DNA of 64,000 bases from the NCBI RefSeq assembly GCF_900142275.1, contig NZ_FRAI01000006.1, forward strand, positions 81,732-145,731, in the 5' to 3' direction. The notes under the pieces are model-generated. The model made no database searches and was not told the DNA's origin. It saw only the letters and a program-made list of their open reading frames with translations. The translations under genes and the position numbers were made by a program. The DNA is from Anaerobranca californiensis DSM 14826 (GTDB lineage: Bacteria > Bacillota > Proteinivoracia > Proteinivoracales > Proteinivoracaceae). This document shows positions 8,150 through 18,085 of the stretch, one piece after another. Each line of letters begins with the position of its first letter. The first letter of the stretch is position 1.

Positions 8150-9719
8150 ATTAAAAATAGACCAAGACCTAGTAAGAAGGGCTAGGGAAAGTGCCGAATC
8201 AATAGCAGATGGAGTAATGGCTTTAATAACACCTAAAACAACGGTTTCTGTGGAGAGAACTGTAGGACGGCTGTTGGGAATAGATGGTGTTAATGGGGAA
8301 GGGGTACCCTTAGTAAATGTCTTAGTAGATAATTTACTAGAAAAAGGGGTTCTTTCCCATGGATTAACCTATTGGATTGTCAATGGCTGTGAACAACTAG
8401 GTTTAACACCGCAAAAATTAGCAGAAGAAGTAAGTAGCGGCAGATTAGATCTAACGGCCCTAAAACCACTACCTGTCCATAGTTTGAAAGATAAGATGGA
8501 AGAATATGCCCAAAGGGGTTTAGACCGTATTAGAAAGAGGGTAGAAGAGAGAAGGAAATTTATCCAAAGACTAGGGAAAGGTAAGGCACCGGAACTTTAT
8601 GTCATAGTGGCTACTGGTAATATCTATGAAGATGTAATCCAAGCACAAACGGCAGCTAGAAATGGAGCAGATATCATTGCTGTTATCAGAACCACAGGGC
8701 AAAGTTTGTTGGACTATGTACCCTATGGGGCCACCACTGAAGGGTTTGGTGGTACTTATGCAACACAGGAAAACTTTAGGATAATGAGGAAAGCTTTAGA
8801 TGAAGTTTCTGAAGAAGTGGGAAGATATATTCAATTGGTAAACTACTGCTCCGGCCTTTGTATGCCAGAAATAGCAGCTATGGGTGCTATGGAAAGATTG
8901 GATATGATGTTAAATGATGCTTTATACGGCATATTATTTAGAGATATAAACATGCAAAGGACATTGATAGACCAAAACTTTTCAAGAATAATTAACGGTT
9001 TTGCAGAAATTATAATCAATACCGGTGAAGATAATTATTTAACAACTGCCGATGCTATAGAAGAAGGGCACACTGTCATTGCTTCCCAATTTATCAATGA
9101 AAAGCTGGGGCTATTAGCAGGACTTAAACCTCAACAATTGGGATTAGGCCATGCCTTTGAAATTAATCCCGATGTAGAAAATGGGTTGTTATATGAAATA
9201 GCACAAGCCCAATTATCTAGACAACTATTTTCCCAAAGTCCTCTAAAGTACATGCCACCAACTAAATATATGACAGGAAACATTTTTAAGGGATATTTAC
9301 AGAACGGATTATTTAACTTAACTTCTATAATGACTAATCAAGGGATCCAACTATTAGGGATGTTGACAGAGGCGATTCATACCCCTTATATGCATGACCG
9401 TTATTTGGCAATTGAAAATGCAAAATATGTAATGAATACTGCTAGAAACCTAGGGGACGAAATTATCTTTAGAGAAGATGGTATAATTCAAAAAAGGGCA
9501 GAAGAAGTTTTAACTAAAGCAGTGGAATTATTAGAAGAAATCAAAAGGATTGGTTTGTTCACCGCCCTAGAAAGGGGATATTTTGCTAATATAAAACGGA
9601 CTATAGATGGCGGCAAAGGACTAGAAGGGGTAATTAACAAATGCGAGGATTACTATAACCCCTTTGAAGAGATAATGAAAAGGGAAAACTTTCAAAGGGA
9701 TAAAGGGGGTAGTTTTTAA
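8139..9719 (+). CDS. kamD: Lysine 5,6-aminomutase, alpha subunit
   Basis: 526-residue large subunit of the adenosylcobalamin- and PLP-dependent mutase that moves the terminal amino group of beta-lysine to C5, giving 3,5-diaminohexanoate. The start at 8139 is chosen over an upstream in-frame ATG at 8091 because AAAAAAGGAG lies nine bases before it and the protein then begins MTDKLKIDQDLV as in the family. Recognisable conserved stretches include VRRARESAESIA and RTTGQSLLDYVPYGATTEG. It overlaps kamC by 11 bp and precedes kamE by 2 bp, fitting subunit co-expression. Confidence 0.94.
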   Translation: MTDKLKIDQDLVRRARESAESIADGVMALITPKTTVSVERTVGRLLGIDGVNGEGVPLVNVLVDNLLEKGVLSHGLTYWIVNGCEQLGLTPQKLAEEVSSGRLDLTALKPLPVHSLKDKMEEYAQRGLDRIRKRVEERRKFIQRLGKGKAPELYVIVATGNIYEDVIQAQTAARNGADIIAVIRTTGQSLLDYVPYGATTEGFGGTYATQENFRIMRKALDEVSEEVGRYIQLVNYCSGLCMPEIAAMGAMERLDMMLNDALYGILFRDINMQRTLIDQNFSRIINGFAEIIINTGEDNYLTTADAIEEGHTVIASQFINEKLGLLAGLKPQQLGLGHAFEINPDVENGLLYEIAQAQLSRQLFSQSPLKYMPPTKYMTGNIFKGYLQNGLFNLTSIMTNQGIQLLGMLTEAIHTPYMHDRYLAIENAKYVMNTARNLGDEIIFREDGIIQKRAEEVLTKAVELLEEIKRIGLFTALERGYFANIKRTIDGGKGLEGVINKCEDYYNPFEEIMKRENFQRDKGGSF

Positions 9720-9721
9720 AA

Positions 9722-10468
9722 ATGGAAGTAGATTTAACAAAAATCAAGGCATATGGTGATACTTTAAACGATGGAGCAGTACAACTTTCCTTTACCCTAC
9801 CGGTAAAATACAGTGATGAGGCTAGAGAAGCTGCTATACTTTTAGCAAAACAAATGAATTTAGAAGAACCAAGTGTCGTCCACATGGCAGATTTAGGTAG
9901 TGGTTTTACCTTTTTTGTACTATATGGAAAATGTACTAAGAGTGTAGACTTTACAAAAATTAAAGTTACTAAAGTTCAAGACGAAACAATGGATTTTTAT
10001 GAAATCAATAAATTTATAAAAGAAAAAATTAAAAGGAAAATTACTGTAGTGGCAGCATGTACCGGGACAGATGCCCATACTGTAGGGATCGATGCCATTA
10101 TGAACATGAAAGGATATGCTGGGAAATACGGACTAGAAAGATATCCGGAGATAAATGCTATAAATATGGGCAGTCAAGTTCCCAATGAAACCCTTGTCAA
10201 AAAAGCACTAGAAACCAATGCAGATGCCATTTTAGTATCACAGGTAGTAACACAAAAAAATGTCCATATACCTAATTTAACGGAATTAGTGGAAATGTTA
10301 GAAGCAGAAGGGATAAGGGATAAAGTAGTATTAATAGCTGGAGGCCCTAGAATTACCCATGAACTGGCATTAGAATTAGGATACGATGCAGGGTTTGGAC
10401 CAGGAACAACACCACCAGATGTAGCCACCTTTATAGTAAAGGAAATGGTAAGGAGAAATTTAAAGTAA
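9722..10468 (+). CDS. kamE: Lysine 5,6-aminomutase, beta subunit
   Basis: 248-residue small subunit with a C-terminal B12-binding Rossmann domain. The base-off cobalamin motif DxHxxG is present as DAHTVG, giving His119 as the cobalt ligand. Lys130 in NMKGYAG lies 11 residues further on, matching the spacing of the PLP-binding lysine in the Clostridium sticklandii enzyme. A further cobalamin-loop sequence, LVSQVVTQKN, is also seen. It is the last gene of the operon; a hairpin and a terminator follow. Confidence 0.94.
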   Translation: MEVDLTKIKAYGDTLNDGAVQLSFTLPVKYSDEAREAAILLAKQMNLEEPSVVHMADLGSGFTFFVLYGKCTKSVDFTKIKVTKVQDETMDFYEINKFIKEKIKRKITVVAACTGTDAHTVGIDAIMNMKGYAGKYGLERYPEINAINMGSQVPNETLVKKALETNADAILVSQVVTQKNVHIPNLTELVEMLEAEGIRDKVVLIAGGPRITHELALELGYDAGFGPGTTPPDVATFIVKEMVRRNLK

Positions 10469-10508
10469 TATAACATACATTTTAAAAAGTAAATAGTAAA
10501 ACAAAAAC

Positions 10509-10554
10509 TGTCGTCGACCTCCAATAGTGTAAAAATCCATGGAGATCGACGACA
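10509..10554. repeat. Solitary GC-rich 15-bp inverted repeat
   Basis: GTCGTCGACCTCCA (10510-10523) and TGGAGATCGACGAC (10540-10553) pair with a single mismatch, and T10509-A10554 extends the stem to 15 positions around a 16-base loop. It is far richer in GC than its surroundings, has no T tract, and is separate from the operon terminator that follows. It lies in the 3' untranslated region of the kam operon beside the CRISPR leader. I cannot assign it; possibilities are an RNA processing or stability element, an isolated CRISPR-like repeat, or a remnant of a mobile element. Confidence 0.6.
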
Positions 10555-10568
10555 AAATGAAAACACTT

Positions 10569-10603
10569 AAAAATCCCTTAAGAACAGGCCTTAAGGGATT
10601 TTT
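10569..10603 (+). terminator. Terminator of the kdd-kam operon
   Basis: AAAAATCCCTTAAG and CTTAAGGGATTTTT pair along 14 bp around AACAGGC and end in a run of five T residues, about 100 bp after the kamE stop. Being nearly symmetric with flanking A and T runs, it could also work in the reverse direction. Confidence 0.88.
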
Positions 10604-10687
10604 AATACACATTTTAGTTTACATAACACCAAAAATTTAATTGTTGACAAAATTTAAAAAATCTAGTATTATTAAGACATGTAATGG
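10604..10687 (+). promoter_or_regulatory. CRISPR leader with sigma-A promoter
   Basis: AT-rich 84-bp stretch directly before the first repeat. It contains TTGACA (10644-10649), a 17-bp spacer and TATTAT (10667-10672), so transcription should begin around 10679 and run through the array. Leader orientation agrees with the degenerate final repeat at the other end of the array. No other function is visible. Confidence 0.8.
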
Positions 10688-11844
10688 ATTTCTAGCCTAC
10701 CTATGAGGGATTGAAACCCAATAAGCACTGCAAGATACCATTTTTCGTACCCTATTTCTAGCCTACCTATGAGGGATTGAAACAATTTTGTTAATGCACA
10801 AATACAAGACCAATATCAAATTTCTAGCCTACCTATGAGGGATTGAAACCAGTACCTTCTTCACTCACTTCCACATCGAACACAAATTTCTAGCCTACCT
10901 ATGAGGGATTGAAACGAGGTACCACTATCTTTGATTGTGATGTAGCATTAAATTTCTAGCCTACCTATGAGGGATTGAAACTCACCCCCTTTCTTTGCAA
11001 TATGTTAAATTATCTGGATTTCTAGCCTACCTATGAGGGATTGAAACACATTTTTTCGTCACACCTAGCCACACGGATATAATCATTTCTAGCCTACCTA
11101 TGAGGGATTGAAACGTTCAAAATAAACCGGGGTTCCTGCAGGGAACTCCATTTCTAGCCTACCTATGAGGGATTGAAACGAGATATAGACCAGAGTGCTG
11201 AATCTATCCACAATTATTTCTAGCCTACCTATGAGGGATTGAAACTAATAATTCACTATATTTTCTCCTTGGTGTCCCAAGGATTTCTAGCCTACCTATG
11301 AGGGATTGAAACGATTTTTCTTTCAAAAACCTGGCCCCGAAATCTCGGGATTTCTAGCCTACCTATGAGGGATTGAAACTCCACAATTTCCACAGAAATG
11401 TCAGAGGCTGGAGTAAATTTCTAGCCTACCTATGAGGGATTGAAACATTTTCTGATAATTCAAAAAATCATATTGTAGGAAATTTCTAGCCTACCTATGA
11501 GGGATTGAAACCTTCTTTGTGGACCTTCCACGCCCAGTGGTACGACCAATTTCTAGCCTACCTATGAGGGATTGAAACATTTTCTGATAATTCAAAAAAT
11601 CATATTGTAGGAAATTTCTAGCCTACCTATGAGGGATTGAAACCTTCTTTGTGGACCTTCCACGCCCAGTGGTACGACCAATTTCTAGCCTACCTATGAG
11701 GGATTGAAACGGTAGGTATTCTAGAGCCATCGGAAAAAGTTTTGCACATTTCTAGCCTACCTATGAGGGATTGAAACCTTCTTTGTGGACCTTCCACGCC
11801 CAGTGGTACGACCAATTTCTAGCCTACCTATGAGGGATTGAAAG
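10688..11844 (+). CRISPR. CRISPR array, 18 repeats of 30 bp and 17 spacers
   Basis: The repeat starts ATTTCTAGCC and ends GGGATTGAAAC; the ATTGAAAC 3' end is typical of type I-B and type III systems of Firmicutes. Repeats start at 10688, 10754, 10820, 10886, 10952, 11018, 11085, 11150, 11216, 11283, 11350, 11417, 11482, 11549, 11614, 11681, 11748 and 11815. By eye all are identical except the last, which ends in G instead of C, marking the leader-distal end. Spacers are 35-37 bp. Spacers 12 and 14 are identical, and spacers 13, 15 and 17 are identical, so the distal end reads A-B-A-B-C-B. No cas genes lie in the window, so the effector must be encoded elsewhere if the array is active. Confidence 0.98.
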
Positions 11845-11863
11845 AAAAAGGCTATATAGTATT

Positions 11864-11898
11864 AAAAGGACTAAACCTGATTTAGGTCTAGTCCTTTT
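11864..11898 (+). terminator. Terminator after the CRISPR array
   Basis: AAAAGGACTA and TAGTCCTTTT form a 10-bp stem, with AACCT/AGGTC able to extend it inward. It lies 20 bp after the last repeat and would end the pre-crRNA; a T-rich stretch follows only loosely (AGCTTTT). Confidence 0.75.
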
Positions 11899-11929
11899 AG
11901 CTTTTGATTACAAAAAATGTAATTAAAGA

Positions 11930-11958
11930 TTGTATAGTTTATCAAAGGATAGTAAAAT
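11930..11958 (+). promoter_or_regulatory. Probable promoter of the CoA-disulfide reductase-like gene
   Basis: TTGTAT, a 17-bp spacer and TAAAAT lie 45 bp before the gene start, after the CRISPR terminator. Both hexamers deviate from consensus, so this is a moderate call based on spacing and place. Confidence 0.45.
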
Positions 11959-12002
11959 AGAATTAATAATTTTTTAATATTCAAAAAAGAGAGGTGTTTT
12001 AA

Positions 12003-13331
12003 ATGAAAATAGTTATAATCGGTGGTGTGGCTGCAGGGATGTCTGCAGCAGCCAAAGCTAAAAGGGTGAATAAAGATGTAGAAGTTGTGGTATATGAAAA
12101 GGGTGATTTTGTTTCATACGGTGCTTGTGGATTACCATATTTTTTAGCTAGCGAAGATGATCACAATATTTTAATTGCTAGGACAAAGGAAGAATTTGAA
12201 AAACAGGGGATCAAGGTATTTTTAAATCATGAAGTTGTGAAGGTAAGTCCTGATAAAAAAGAAGTTTTTGTTAAAAATCTAAAAAGTGGTGAAACTTTTT
12301 CCGATAGTTACGATAAGTTATTTATCGCAACTGGTGCTAAGCCGGTTTTTCCACCATTTAAAGGAAGGGATTTAAAAGGTGTTCATCTTTTAAAAACATT
12401 AGATGATGGAATAAAGTTAAAGGAAACCCTTGTCAATGAAGATATTAAGGATGTAGTAATCGTCGGTGGTGGATATATTGGAATAGAAGTAGGGGAAGTA
12501 CTCCATCAGTTAGGGAAAAATGTCAGGGTAATAGAAATGGCAGATAGAATTTTAACTACATTTGATAGAGAAATAACGGAGATAGCTGAAAAAGAATTAA
12601 TAAGTAAAGGGATAAAAATTAATTTACAAGAAAAAGTAGAAGAGATTGTAGGTGAAGAAAGGGTTGAAGGGGTTAAAACAGATAAAGGGCTATACAAAGG
12701 GGATTTAGTTATAATAGCGATAGGTGTTAAACCTGCTACAGAATTTCTTAAAGATTCCGGCATAGCCTTAGCACCAAATGGAGCTATAATTGTCGATAGA
12801 GAAATGAAAACAAATATCGAAGATATCTACGCTGCCGGGGATTGTGCCCAAATATACCATAGGGTACTAAAACAAAACACCTATATCCCCCTTGCGACAA
12901 CGGCAAACAAATGTGGAAGGATAATAGCAGAAAATTTATTAGGGGCTAATAAAAAATTTGTTGGTACTTTAGGAAGTGCAGCTATCAAGGTATTAGATTT
13001 AGAGTTGGGGAGAACTGGTTTATCAGAAGCCGATGCTGTGAGGGAAGGTTTAGATTATAAAACTGTTTTTGTAAAAACACATAATCATCCAAGTTATTAT
13101 CCAAACCAAAAACCTATTTGGTTTAAATTGATTGTCGAAGGGAAAAGTAATAAAATATTAGGAGCTCAAGGGATTGGCTATGAAGGGGTTGTATTGAGGA
13201 TAAATACCTTTGCTGTTGCTATCCATCAAGGAATGACTACAGAAGAATTAGGGATGGTAGATTTCTGCTATGCACCACCCTTTTCTGGAGTTTGGGATGC
13301 AGTGCATATTGCTTGTAATGCAGTAAAATAG
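12003..13331 (+). CDS. CoA-disulfide reductase / NADH oxidase-like flavoprotein
   Basis: 442-residue FAD enzyme of the pyridine nucleotide-disulfide oxidoreductase family. The N-terminal FAD motif is IIGGVAAGMSAA, and Cys42 in SYGACGLPY is the single redox-active cysteine of the Cdr/Nox/Npx branch. A second, NAD(P)-binding motif VIVGGGYIGIEVGE is near residue 155. It ends with the conserved AYAPPFSGVWDAV-type segment (YCYAPPFS region) and lacks the C-terminal rhodanese domain of longer homologues. It may reduce CoA disulfide, polysulfide or oxygen; sequence alone does not decide. It is monocistronic, with GAGAGGTG before the start. Confidence 0.85.
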   Translation: MKIVIIGGVAAGMSAAAKAKRVNKDVEVVVYEKGDFVSYGACGLPYFLASEDDHNILIARTKEEFEKQGIKVFLNHEVVKVSPDKKEVFVKNLKSGETFSDSYDKLFIATGAKPVFPPFKGRDLKGVHLLKTLDDGIKLKETLVNEDIKDVVIVGGGYIGIEVGEVLHQLGKNVRVIEMADRILTTFDREITEIAEKELISKGIKINLQEKVEEIVGEERVEGVKTDKGLYKGDLVIIAIGVKPATEFLKDSGIALAPNGAIIVDREMKTNIEDIYAAGDCAQIYHRVLKQNTYIPLATTANKCGRIIAENLLGANKKFVGTLGSAAIKVLDLELGRTGLSEADAVREGLDYKTVFVKTHNHPSYYPNQKPIWFKLIVEGKSNKILGAQGIGYEGVVLRINTFAVAIHQGMTTEELGMVDFCYAPPFSGVWDAVHIACNAVK

Positions 13332-13461
13332 CAATTATTTGGTTGTCGATGTTTACAAAAGCAAATATTCGTGTAATATTATAATATGAAAAAGATACCT
13401 AACAAAAAAACTAAAAACTACGACAATAACTGCTCTTTTAGACCAAGACTGGAAGGTGTAA

Positions 13462-13704
13462 ATGATGAAGGATATTTTAGAGCTAAACAGACAACTTCGG
13501 CAATCTATAGAAAAAAGGGATCAATATCAATTACAATGTAGCTTAGTAGATAAAGAACTGTATGAAGCAATTTATTCTAAATATCTAGCAGAAGTAGAAA
13601 ATATAAACTATATTATCAAACAAGCAAAGGCTATTTACCCTAGAGAAGATTTCCATATATTAAATAAAAAGTATAAGAAAAAGAGAAGTTTTCTAAAAAA
13701 ATAA
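13462..13704 (+). CDS. Small coiled-coil protein of unknown function
   Basis: 80 residues, highly charged and helical (LELNRQLRQSIEKRDQYQ), probably a coiled coil, ending in a basic tail KKYKKKRSFLKK. I do not recognise the family. GGAAGGTG precedes two consecutive ATG codons at 13462 and 13465. It is 17 bp before the following membrane protein gene and may be cotranscribed with it. The 130 bp before it are AT-rich with no clear promoter. Confidence 0.6.
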   Translation: MMKDILELNRQLRQSIEKRDQYQLQCSLVDKELYEAIYSKYLAEVENINYIIKQAKAIYPREDFHILNKKYKKKRSFLKK

Positions 13705-13721
13705 AATCAAGGAGTGCGAAA

Positions 13722-14372
13722 ATGGAGTTATTAGCAAGGATATTACCTAAGGCATTAAAGGAAATGTGGATGAATTTGTTGGAATTATTATTTGTCAATA
13801 TTTTAGCAGTTACTTTAGTTTTACTTTTTCTAACTGTTTATTTTTACATACCTTTATTTGCCTTTATTTTATTTGTTTTAGTAATTGCACCACTGTTTTT
13901 GAGTTTGTACAATGGGGTAAATGCCCTTTACACCGGTGACAAATTGAGTTTTGGTTTAAAGGAAGGGATAAAAAAGTGGGCTAAAGGTATAAAATATGGT
14001 CTTTTTTCAGCAGTTGTACCTTTGGTTATTTATGTGAACTTAGTTTTTTATCAAGGTTTTGGTTTAAAGTGGTGGACTATAGGGATAAGCATTTTTTGGA
14101 TTTACCTTTCTTTTATATATATAATGATCCAGTTTTATTTACCAGCCCTTTTGGTAGACACTGACTTTTCTTTTCTTCAATCCCTGAAATACTCTAGTTT
14201 GTTAGTATTAAAGAATTTTGGATATACTTTTGGATGGATACTCCTTATAGGATTAATAGCTTTATTTCTTTTTTGGATCAATCACACTATCAGTGTTAAT
14301 ATCTTCTTTTTTGCTTTTTTTGGAATAATAATAGCTTTTCAAACAAGGGCCTATTTAACTATCAAGGAATAA
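13722..14372 (+). CDS. Multi-spanning membrane protein, DUF624/YesL-like
   Basis: 216 residues, with an estimated five to six transmembrane helices. The layout of an N-terminal amphipathic stretch, two close hydrophobic helices, a FGLKEGIKKWAKGIKYG loop and further helices resembles DUF624 (YesL) proteins, whose role is unknown. Shine-Dalgarno AAGGAG precedes the ATG. The family call is tentative; no catalytic residues are evident. Confidence 0.5.
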   Translation: MELLARILPKALKEMWMNLLELLFVNILAVTLVLLFLTVYFYIPLFAFILFVLVIAPLFLSLYNGVNALYTGDKLSFGLKEGIKKWAKGIKYGLFSAVVPLVIYVNLVFYQGFGLKWWTIGISIFWIYLSFIYIMIQFYLPALLVDTDFSFLQSLKYSSLLVLKNFGYTFGWILLIGLIALFLFWINHTISVNIFFFAFFGIIIAFQTRAYLTIKE

Positions 14373-14379
14373 TCATAGC

Positions 14380-14408
14380 TTGAATCTATCCCAAAAAAAG
14401 AGTAAAAT
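14380..14408 (+). promoter_or_regulatory. Sigma-A promoter of pyrG
   Basis: TTGAAT, a 17-bp spacer and TAAAAT lie 35 bp before the pyrG ATG. I see no run of G at the predicted start point, so the CTP-sensing reiterative transcription known at Bacillus subtilis pyrG is not supported here. Confidence 0.6.
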
Positions 14409-14424
14409 TAAGTATTGTGATTAA

Positions 14425-16053
<1,629 letters not shown>

Positions 16054-16072
16054 ATCCGTTAAATTTAAAAAA

Positions 16073-16121
16073 AGCGAGGATTATTACATTTTATAAGTAA
16101 TAAATTCTCGCTTTTTTTTTT
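16073..16121 (+). terminator. Terminator of pyrG
   Basis: AGCGAGGATTATTAC and GTAATAAATTCTCGCT form a long, slightly imperfect stem, followed by about ten T residues. Confidence 0.9.
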
Positions 16122-16203
16122 ATTTTCATGCAGGAATATACTTTAGGTAGTAGAATAGTATATATTTAAAGGTAGAATTTACTGCCTAGGGGGTGTTTAG
16201 TTA

Positions 16204-17673
16204 ATGAAAGTTGAAGAAATAAGGAAACAGGGGGAAAACTTAATTTCAGATTTAGGAAAGTATTATCTCCGTAAAGGTTTAGGAAAAAAAGTTAAAGAAG
16301 AATTACGGGAAATTTATAGTAAATATGAAGGAATATTTACAAAAGAAAATATAGAAAACCTTAAAAAAGAGGAAGATTTAAGTTTCCGGGAAAAGAAATA
16401 TTTATTGTCTTTTCTTTTTCAAGGATATATAGGAAAGGAAAGCTTTGAATTAACAAATGAAATAGTACAAAGGGAGATGCAAACACTTGTAGAAATAGAT
16501 AAAGGGCAAGTTTCTTTAACATATGCCCAGCTATTGCTGCCTGCAGAGAAAAATAGAGAGAAAAGATTAGCCCTAGATAAAAAGCTAGGACAAGGACAAG
16601 CTGGAATAAATCCTTTAAGGATGAAAAGGGTAGATATCTTAAAGGAAATAGCGGAAGATTTTGGATACCGAAACTATGTTGAATTAATCCATGATATTAC
16701 CCCTGTAAATTTCAATACACTTGCAGAACAGGCAAAAAAGTTTTTAACTGAAACAGAAGCTAAATATACTAATTTATTAAAAAAATTAGAGGGACATTAT
16801 TTAGAAGAAGGTAATGAACCTTTACAAAAATCAGATATTACCTATATTTTTAAGTCAAATCCCTTTGATAAATATTTCTCAGATATAGAACTTATCCCAA
16901 CTATTGAGGATACTTTGTTTGGTTTAGGGATAAATATCCTTAAACAAAATAATGTTACTTTATCTTTAGAACAAAAAAAGGGTATAGCAATTAAAAGTTT
17001 TTGCTGCCCTGTAAGTATACCTGATGAAATCCATTTAGTCTTTAACCCTAAAGGGGGGATAGAAGACTACCAGGACTCATTACACGAAACTGGGCACTGT
17101 CAGCATTATGCCCACACATCGAAGGATTTACCCTTTGAAAGTAAGCGAATCGGCGATAAATCCGTGGGGGAAGGCTATGGATATTTATTTCAGCAATTAA
17201 TAGCTAATGTTTTTTGGATAGATAAGTTTTTGGATATGGATGAAGATATATTAAATAAATATAAGATTTTTATAGATGGCTATAATCTATACATTATCAG
17301 AAGGTTTTGTGGAAAACTTTTATATGAATTGGAGATTTTTTCAGGCCCATTAAAGGACAATACTTTAAAGGAAAAGTATGTAAGGATTATGGAAGAAGCA
17401 GTAAAGGTTAAGGTAAATCCTGAAAACTATTTGTTAGATTTAGATATAGGTTTTAACACTTCTAATTACTTGAGGGCATGGATCTTTGAAAGTTGCTTAA
17501 GGAAATATTTGGTAGAAAACTTTGGAGAATTATGGTTTTTAAAGAAAGAAAGTGGAGATTTCCTGAAAAATTTATGGAAATCAGGTAGTATGTATAGGGC
17601 AGAAGAAATAGTGGAAAGCATTGGTTTTAAAGATTTTAATATGGATACAATGATAAAATCCTTTATAGATTAA
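16204..17673 (+). CDS. M3-like zinc metallopeptidase
   Basis: 489 residues, mainly helical, no signal peptide. The zinc motif HETGH (HExxH) occurs in DSLHETGHCQHYAH, and a following VGEGYGYLFQQL offers the downstream glutamate ligand expected in gluzincins such as the M3 oligopeptidase fold. Overall similarity to classical oligoendopeptidase F is limited, so the exact subfamily and substrate are open. It sits between pyrG and spo0F, where no peptidase occurs in Bacillus subtilis. TAGGGGGTG precedes the start by eight bases. Confidence 0.7.
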   Translation: MKVEEIRKQGENLISDLGKYYLRKGLGKKVKEELREIYSKYEGIFTKENIENLKKEEDLSFREKKYLLSFLFQGYIGKESFELTNEIVQREMQTLVEIDKGQVSLTYAQLLLPAEKNREKRLALDKKLGQGQAGINPLRMKRVDILKEIAEDFGYRNYVELIHDITPVNFNTLAEQAKKFLTETEAKYTNLLKKLEGHYLEEGNEPLQKSDITYIFKSNPFDKYFSDIELIPTIEDTLFGLGINILKQNNVTLSLEQKKGIAIKSFCCPVSIPDEIHLVFNPKGGIEDYQDSLHETGHCQHYAHTSKDLPFESKRIGDKSVGEGYGYLFQQLIANVFWIDKFLDMDEDILNKYKIFIDGYNLYIIRRFCGKLLYELEIFSGPLKDNTLKEKYVRIMEEAVKVKVNPENYLLDLDIGFNTSNYLRAWIFESCLRKYLVENFGELWFLKKESGDFLKNLWKSGSMYRAEEIVESIGFKDFNMDTMIKSFID

Positions 17674-17686
17674 AATTTATAAAGTT

Positions 17687-18064
17687 TTGGTTTTTTGGAG
17701 GAGGAAAAATGGGGAAAAAATTCTTGTAACCGATGATCAAGTGGGGATAAGGAGATTATTAACGGAAATATTAAAGCCCCAAGGGTATGAAGTATACGAA
17801 TGTTCCGATGGTTTACAAGCCATTGAGTTTTTAAAAGGTAATACAGTAGATTTAGTGTTATTAGACATGAAAATGCCGATATTGGATGGTATCACTACTT
17901 TAAGAAAAATCAAAGATTTAAATATCGATGCAAAAGTGGTAATTATGACTGCCTTTGGAGAACTAAAAGTAACAAAGGACGCCCAAAAATTAGGAGCGTT
18001 AGATTATATTTTAAAACCCTTTGATGTAATTCAACTTTTAGAAGTTGTGGAAAAATACGCATAA
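17687..18064 (+). CDS. spo0F: Spo0F-like response regulator (start out of frame with its Shine-Dalgarno)
   Basis: Single receiver domain of the sporulation phosphorelay. The core from KILVTDDQ to LKPFDVIQLLE is complete, with the phosphorylated aspartate in LVLLDMKMP, the threonine in MTAFGEL and the lysine in LKPFD; there is no output domain, and pyrG/tal neighbours match Bacillus subtilis. The 5' end is odd. GGAGGAGG (17697-17703) is followed by ATG at 17709, but that frame stops after MGKKFL, one base out of phase. The receiver frame is open upstream only to a TTG at 17687 without a Shine-Dalgarno. A -1 slip or one added base in the GGGGAAAAAA run gives MGKKILVTDDQ, the expected N-terminus. 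Homopolymer error, slippage or TTG initiation are all possible. Confidence 0.85.
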   Translation: MVFWRRKNGEKILVTDDQVGIRRLLTEILKPQGYEVYECSDGLQAIEFLKGNTVDLVLLDMKMPILDGITTLRKIKDLNIDAKVVIMTAFGELKVTKDAQKLGALDYILKPFDVIQLLEVVEKYA

Positions 18065-18085
18065 TACTAAGGAGGATAATTTGTA

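Noticed and set aside
10558..10644. A 27-codon open frame with ATG just after the GC-rich hairpin
   Set aside because: It runs straight through the kam operon terminator stem, lacks a clear Shine-Dalgarno and has no recognisable sequence.
10688..11844. Self-targeting spacers against genes in this window
   Set aside because: Reading by eye I found no spacer match outside the array; a full search was not possible.
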